Shown here: positions 61,370-64,000 of the stretch, in pieces
Position numbering within the stretch: the stretch's first letter is position 1
Layout: every line of letters starts with the position of its first letter
From: JAKACA01 sp963769255
Lineage (GTDB): Bacteria; Actinomycetota; Acidimicrobiia; Acidimicrobiales; Bog-793
NCBI GenBank assembly: GCA_963769255.1
Contig: CAVYKV010000003.1
Coordinates: forward strand, 186,001-250,000
Reading direction: 5' to 3'
Length of the DNA: 64,000 nt
Notes under the pieces: model-generated
The model's input: the letters and a program-made list of their open reading frames with translations, nothing else
Told to the model about the DNA's origin: nothing
The model's database searches: none
Translations under genes and position numbers: made by a program

Positions 61370-62216
61370 CGCCGAGTCGGGCGGCAGCAGCGTCCAGGTC
61401 ATCGATCGCGCCCTCGGCCTGATCAAGGCGATCTCCGAGTCGGACCGACCGCTCACGGCTGTCGAGCTCGCCAAGACGGTCAAGCTCAACCGGAGCACCG
61501 CCTGGCGGATCCTGGCCACCCTCGAGCAACACGGACTCGTCGAGCGGGATACGGAGACCGGACTCCGGTACGTCCTCGGGTACTTCGTCAGTGATCTGGC
61601 GGCTCGGAGCCACCACGACTCCCTCGTTCGCATGGCGCGTTCCACCCTGCTGCGTCTGGCGGAGAGCACAGGCGAGTTCATCTCCCTCGCCGTCCCGCAG
61701 CGCTTGGGAATCGTCTACGTCGACTTCGTCGAGCGTCGCAACTCGCAGGTACCCGATCTACTCAAGTCCGTGTCGGCAGATCGCCTGCACCGTGCGGGAC
61801 CCGTCCACGCCACCTCGGCGGGCAAGATCTTCCTCGCCTGGTTGCCGCCCGACGAGCTCGACGGCGTCCTGCCGGCTCCGCTGGAACGCTACACCGCCGC
61901 CACCCTCACCGAACGCCGTCAACTCGACAAGGAGCTGGCGACGGTGCGCGCCCAGCACTACGCCGTCGCCTACGGGGAGTACGAGGAGTACACCTCGGCC
62001 ATCTCGGCCCCCGTGCTCAGCGACGCCGGCCGGCTGGTCGCCATCGCCAACCTGTTCGGGCCGCAGCAACGCCTGACACGGGTGCGCCTGCGAGACCTCG
62101 GCCCGGTGCTGCGAGACGCTGGAGCTGAGATCGCCGAGCGCCTGTCCCAACGTGCCGTGACGGGCGCCCCTCCGGGGGCGGGCCGCCCGAGGGAAGATGT
62201 TGCCCCGGCCGGGTGA
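61335..62216 (+). CDS. IclR-family transcriptional regulator
   Basis: A 293-residue protein: N-terminal winged helix (VIDRALGLIKAISESDRPLTAVELAKTVKLNRSTAWRILATLEQHGLVERD) and C-terminal effector-binding domain (PVHATSAGKIFLAWL ... AISAPVLSDAGRLVAIANLFGP). It probably controls the divergent catabolic operon through the GTTC...GAAC dyad. The ATG overlaps the DUF35 gene, so the two are cotranscribed. Confidence 0.92.
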   Translation: MPRSTGASPAPDAESGGSSVQVIDRALGLIKAISESDRPLTAVELAKTVKLNRSTAWRILATLEQHGLVERDTETGLRYVLGYFVSDLAARSHHDSLVRMARSTLLRLAESTGEFISLAVPQRLGIVYVDFVERRNSQVPDLLKSVSADRLHRAGPVHATSAGKIFLAWLPPDELDGVLPAPLERYTAATLTERRQLDKELATVRAQHYAVAYGEYEEYTSAISAPVLSDAGRLVAIANLFGPQQRLTRVRLRDLGPVLRDAGAEIAERLSQRAVTGAPPGAGRPREDVAPAG

Positions 62217-62257
62217 CGGCGGCTCGACCGACGGTCCCGACCGGAAGCCGGGCTTGG

Positions 62258-63282
62258 TCATCGCAAAGCATTTGCCACGCCGCTGGCGAATGTCCACAAC
62301 GCTTCCTCCTGGACCGCGGGATCCAAACCGGGAAACACGAGCCGGGCGACGAAATATAGATCACCCCCGACCGCTTCGTTGAGCGCTCCCACTCGATCGG
62401 CGACTTCCTCGGCACTGCCCACCACGATGTCGCGCCGAATCTCACCTTCTCGTTCAGGGCTCAAGGGCGGAGGTGCCAACGGCCCTCCGCGGCGGTCGCG
62501 GGGGCGGAGCAAGTCTTCGTACTTCCAGCAGCTGTAGTAGTAGTTCTGGCGGATGCGCTCCCAGGCATCGCCGGACTCCCAGGCGAAGACCGGCACGCTC
62601 ACGGCGATCCCGAGACGATCGGCATCCCGGCCGGCCGCCTCGGCCGCCGATCGTGCCCAGGCGGCCTGCACGGCGAGTGCCGCCGGGTCCGCCACGTACG
62701 TCGCGACGAAGGCATCTCCGAGGCGCCCGGCCCGGCGCACCGCCGCCTCATTCTGGCCGCCGATCCAGACGGGTGGCCGCCCGGCCGCAGACGGCTGCGG
62801 GTTCACGACGACGCCCTTAGTGGACGACCGGTCGGCGCCGCCGACGAGCTCGCCGGCCCAGGCGCGCCGGAGGGTCCGAACCGTCTCCTCGAGTCGGCGC
62901 CCGCGGCCCTGCATCGGTATCCCGAGAGCGTCGTACTCGGCCGGCACATAACCGAGGCCGAGACCGAGGATGAACCGACCCTGTGACATGAGGTCGACGC
63001 TGGCAGCGTCTTCGGCCAAGCGAAGGGGGTGGTACAGGGGCGCCAGGAGCACCGCCGTGCCGACGCTGATCCGTTCAGTCCTCGCGGCGGCAGCCGCACA
63101 GAACGGAAGTCCGGACGGCATGAAGGCGTCGTCGCTGAAGTGGTGCTCGGCCACGAACACCGAGTCGAAGCCTGCGTCCTCCGCCACTCGCACGAGCCGG
63201 AGGGCGGCCGCGTAGCGCTCGACGTCGGTAGTGACGGAGCCCGGGAAGCGCTGACAGGCGATCCCCCGACGCCGAACCTCAT
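62258..63282 (-). CDS. LLM-class flavin/F420-dependent oxidoreductase, probable frame break near the start
   Basis: A luciferase-like monooxygenase-fold protein: AEDAGFDSVFVAEHHFSDDAF, LAPLYHPLRLAEDAASVDLMSQGRFILGLGLGY, RPPVWIGGQNEAAVRRAGRLGDAFV. The body is open from 63193, but the usual N-terminus lies further up: MRFGV at 63282 is in one frame and GIACQRFPGSVTTDVERYAA in the body's frame, joined across a five-C run at 63263-63267. F420 or FMN dependence cannot be told from sequence alone. Convergent with the IclR gene. Confidence 0.82.
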
Positions 63283-63321
63283 CGTCGCCCAGCCTCGACC
63301 GCCATCACGGCGGAACCCGGG

Positions 63322-64000
63322 TCAGTCACTCGTCATCGCCCGGCAGGCGCGGACCCGCCCCGCTCGCCGGCGAGCTTCGGCAGCGAGGATGTCCCCCAGC
63401 TCAACGACAGCACGAGCTCTCCGAGCCACGGGCTCGTCGATCATCGACCCCTTCAACCCCACGGCTCCCCGGCCCTCCGAGACGGCACGTTCGAAGACGT
63501 CGAGGACCTGCCGTGCCTCCTCGAGCTCGTGCGGTGACGGAGCGAACGCGCTGTTGAGGATGGGAATCTGCGCCGGGTGTATGGCGCTGCCACCGATGTA
63601 CCCGAAGCGTCGGGAGCGCCTGCAAAGGTCGCGGTAACGGTCCAGGTCCCGATAGTTGGCGAGGCTCCCGACGAGGCCGAGGGGCAGCAGGCCTGATCGC
63701 CTGGCGGCGAGCACGACGGCGGCATGCACCGACAGGAGGATTCTCCGAATCCGGCTCGACGCACAGGACCTGCGAGAAGTCCTCCGCCCCCAGCTCGACT
63801 GCCAGCGTCAGGGGCGACGCCGCGCAGGCGTCGTCCAGCACGTCGGCGGCGATCGGCCCCTCGATCGTGAGCACCAAGGCGGGCGGACATTGGAGGCCCC
63901 GTCGCTCCGACCGCCGTTCGACGAGCTCACTCAATCTCCGCACCTGTTCGGCACTACTCACCTTGGGAAGCTCGATCGCCGCCACGTCCGGGTGGACGGC
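63322..64000 (-). CDS. Second CoA-ester lyase (CitE type), partial and frame-shifted
   Basis: The gene enters from beyond the window end. It shows AAIELPKVSSAEQVRRL, ALVLTIEGPIAADVL and LTLAVELGAEDFSQVL in one frame, then, after a shift near 63740, AARRSGLLPLGLVGSLANY, GYIGGSAIHPAQIPILNSAF and GLKGSMIDEPV in another. These are the blocks of HpcH/CitE lyases. A paralogue of 49894-50841 at the far end of the same cluster. Confidence 0.8.

Overview
The window is GC-rich DNA from an actinobacterium. Supporting signs are the very high GC at third codon positions, frequent GTG starts, F420-type (LLM class and FrhB-like) enzymes and a mycothiol-dependent-type gene remnant. An Acidimicrobiia-like host is a reasonable guess that the sequence alone cannot prove.

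Layout. (1) 1-11,600 is ordinary chromosome: a PLP decarboxylase-fold protein, pdxH, a GNAT plus OSBS/N-acylamino-acid racemase pair, an MBL-Rieske fusion, membrane proteins, a methyltransferase and two bacterial PH-domain proteins. (2) 11,626-43,514 is a mosaic genomic island in tRNA-Ala(TGC). The intact tRNA is at the left end. Its 3' half is repeated exactly (43 bp) at 43,472-43,514, giving an island of about 31.86 kb. (3) 43,515-49,880 is an accessory flank: a VapBC pair, a YdeI-like protein, a DNA methyltransferase, an RHH/vWA pair and a metallopeptidase-like protein. (4) 49,894-64,000 is a CoA-dependent catabolic cluster. It looks like one nine-gene minus-strand operon that diverges from a Zn-ribbon/OB-fold gene and an IclR regulator, with a 15-bp palindrome between them, followed by an LLM oxidoreductase and a second CitE-type lyase.

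The island. Its core is a repeated module in which a replication-relaxation (Replic_Relax-like, winged-helix) gene, a poorly characterised linker ORF and a large serine recombinase are joined by 4-nt stop/start overlaps or longer reading-frame overlaps. There are three such modules. One sits at the tRNA; the other two are near-identical 4,398-bp copies (19,390-23,787 and 30,911-35,308) that carry an extra Replic_Relax gene. Between and around them lie a three-gene operon that I consider the best candidate for an undescribed defence system (HicA-like; HicB fused to a TPR-like helical domain; DUF262-HNH nuclease, 15,730-18,405), a GIY-YIG-type nuclease, VapBC, an AbiE toxin-antitoxin pair with two tandem palindromes at its start, secreted proteins, and wreckage: an IS66-type element, IS21 and IS630 remnants, the 3' end of a group II intron, a broken EcoRV-like restriction gene and recombinase fragments.

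The CoA cluster encodes a substrate-binding lipoprotein, an SMP-30 lactonase-type protein, a thiolase-like protein, MmgE/PrpD, a double-MaoC hydratase, a class III CoA-transferase, an FrhB-like Fe-S protein, an acyl-CoA dehydrogenase and a CitE-type lyase. Transferase, hydratase and lyase together fit activation, hydration and cleavage of a branched dicarboxylic acid (itaconate or mesaconate type). This is inference.

Caution: several genes carry single-base frame breaks, some at short C or G runs. Some may be sequence or assembly errors rather than real lesions.
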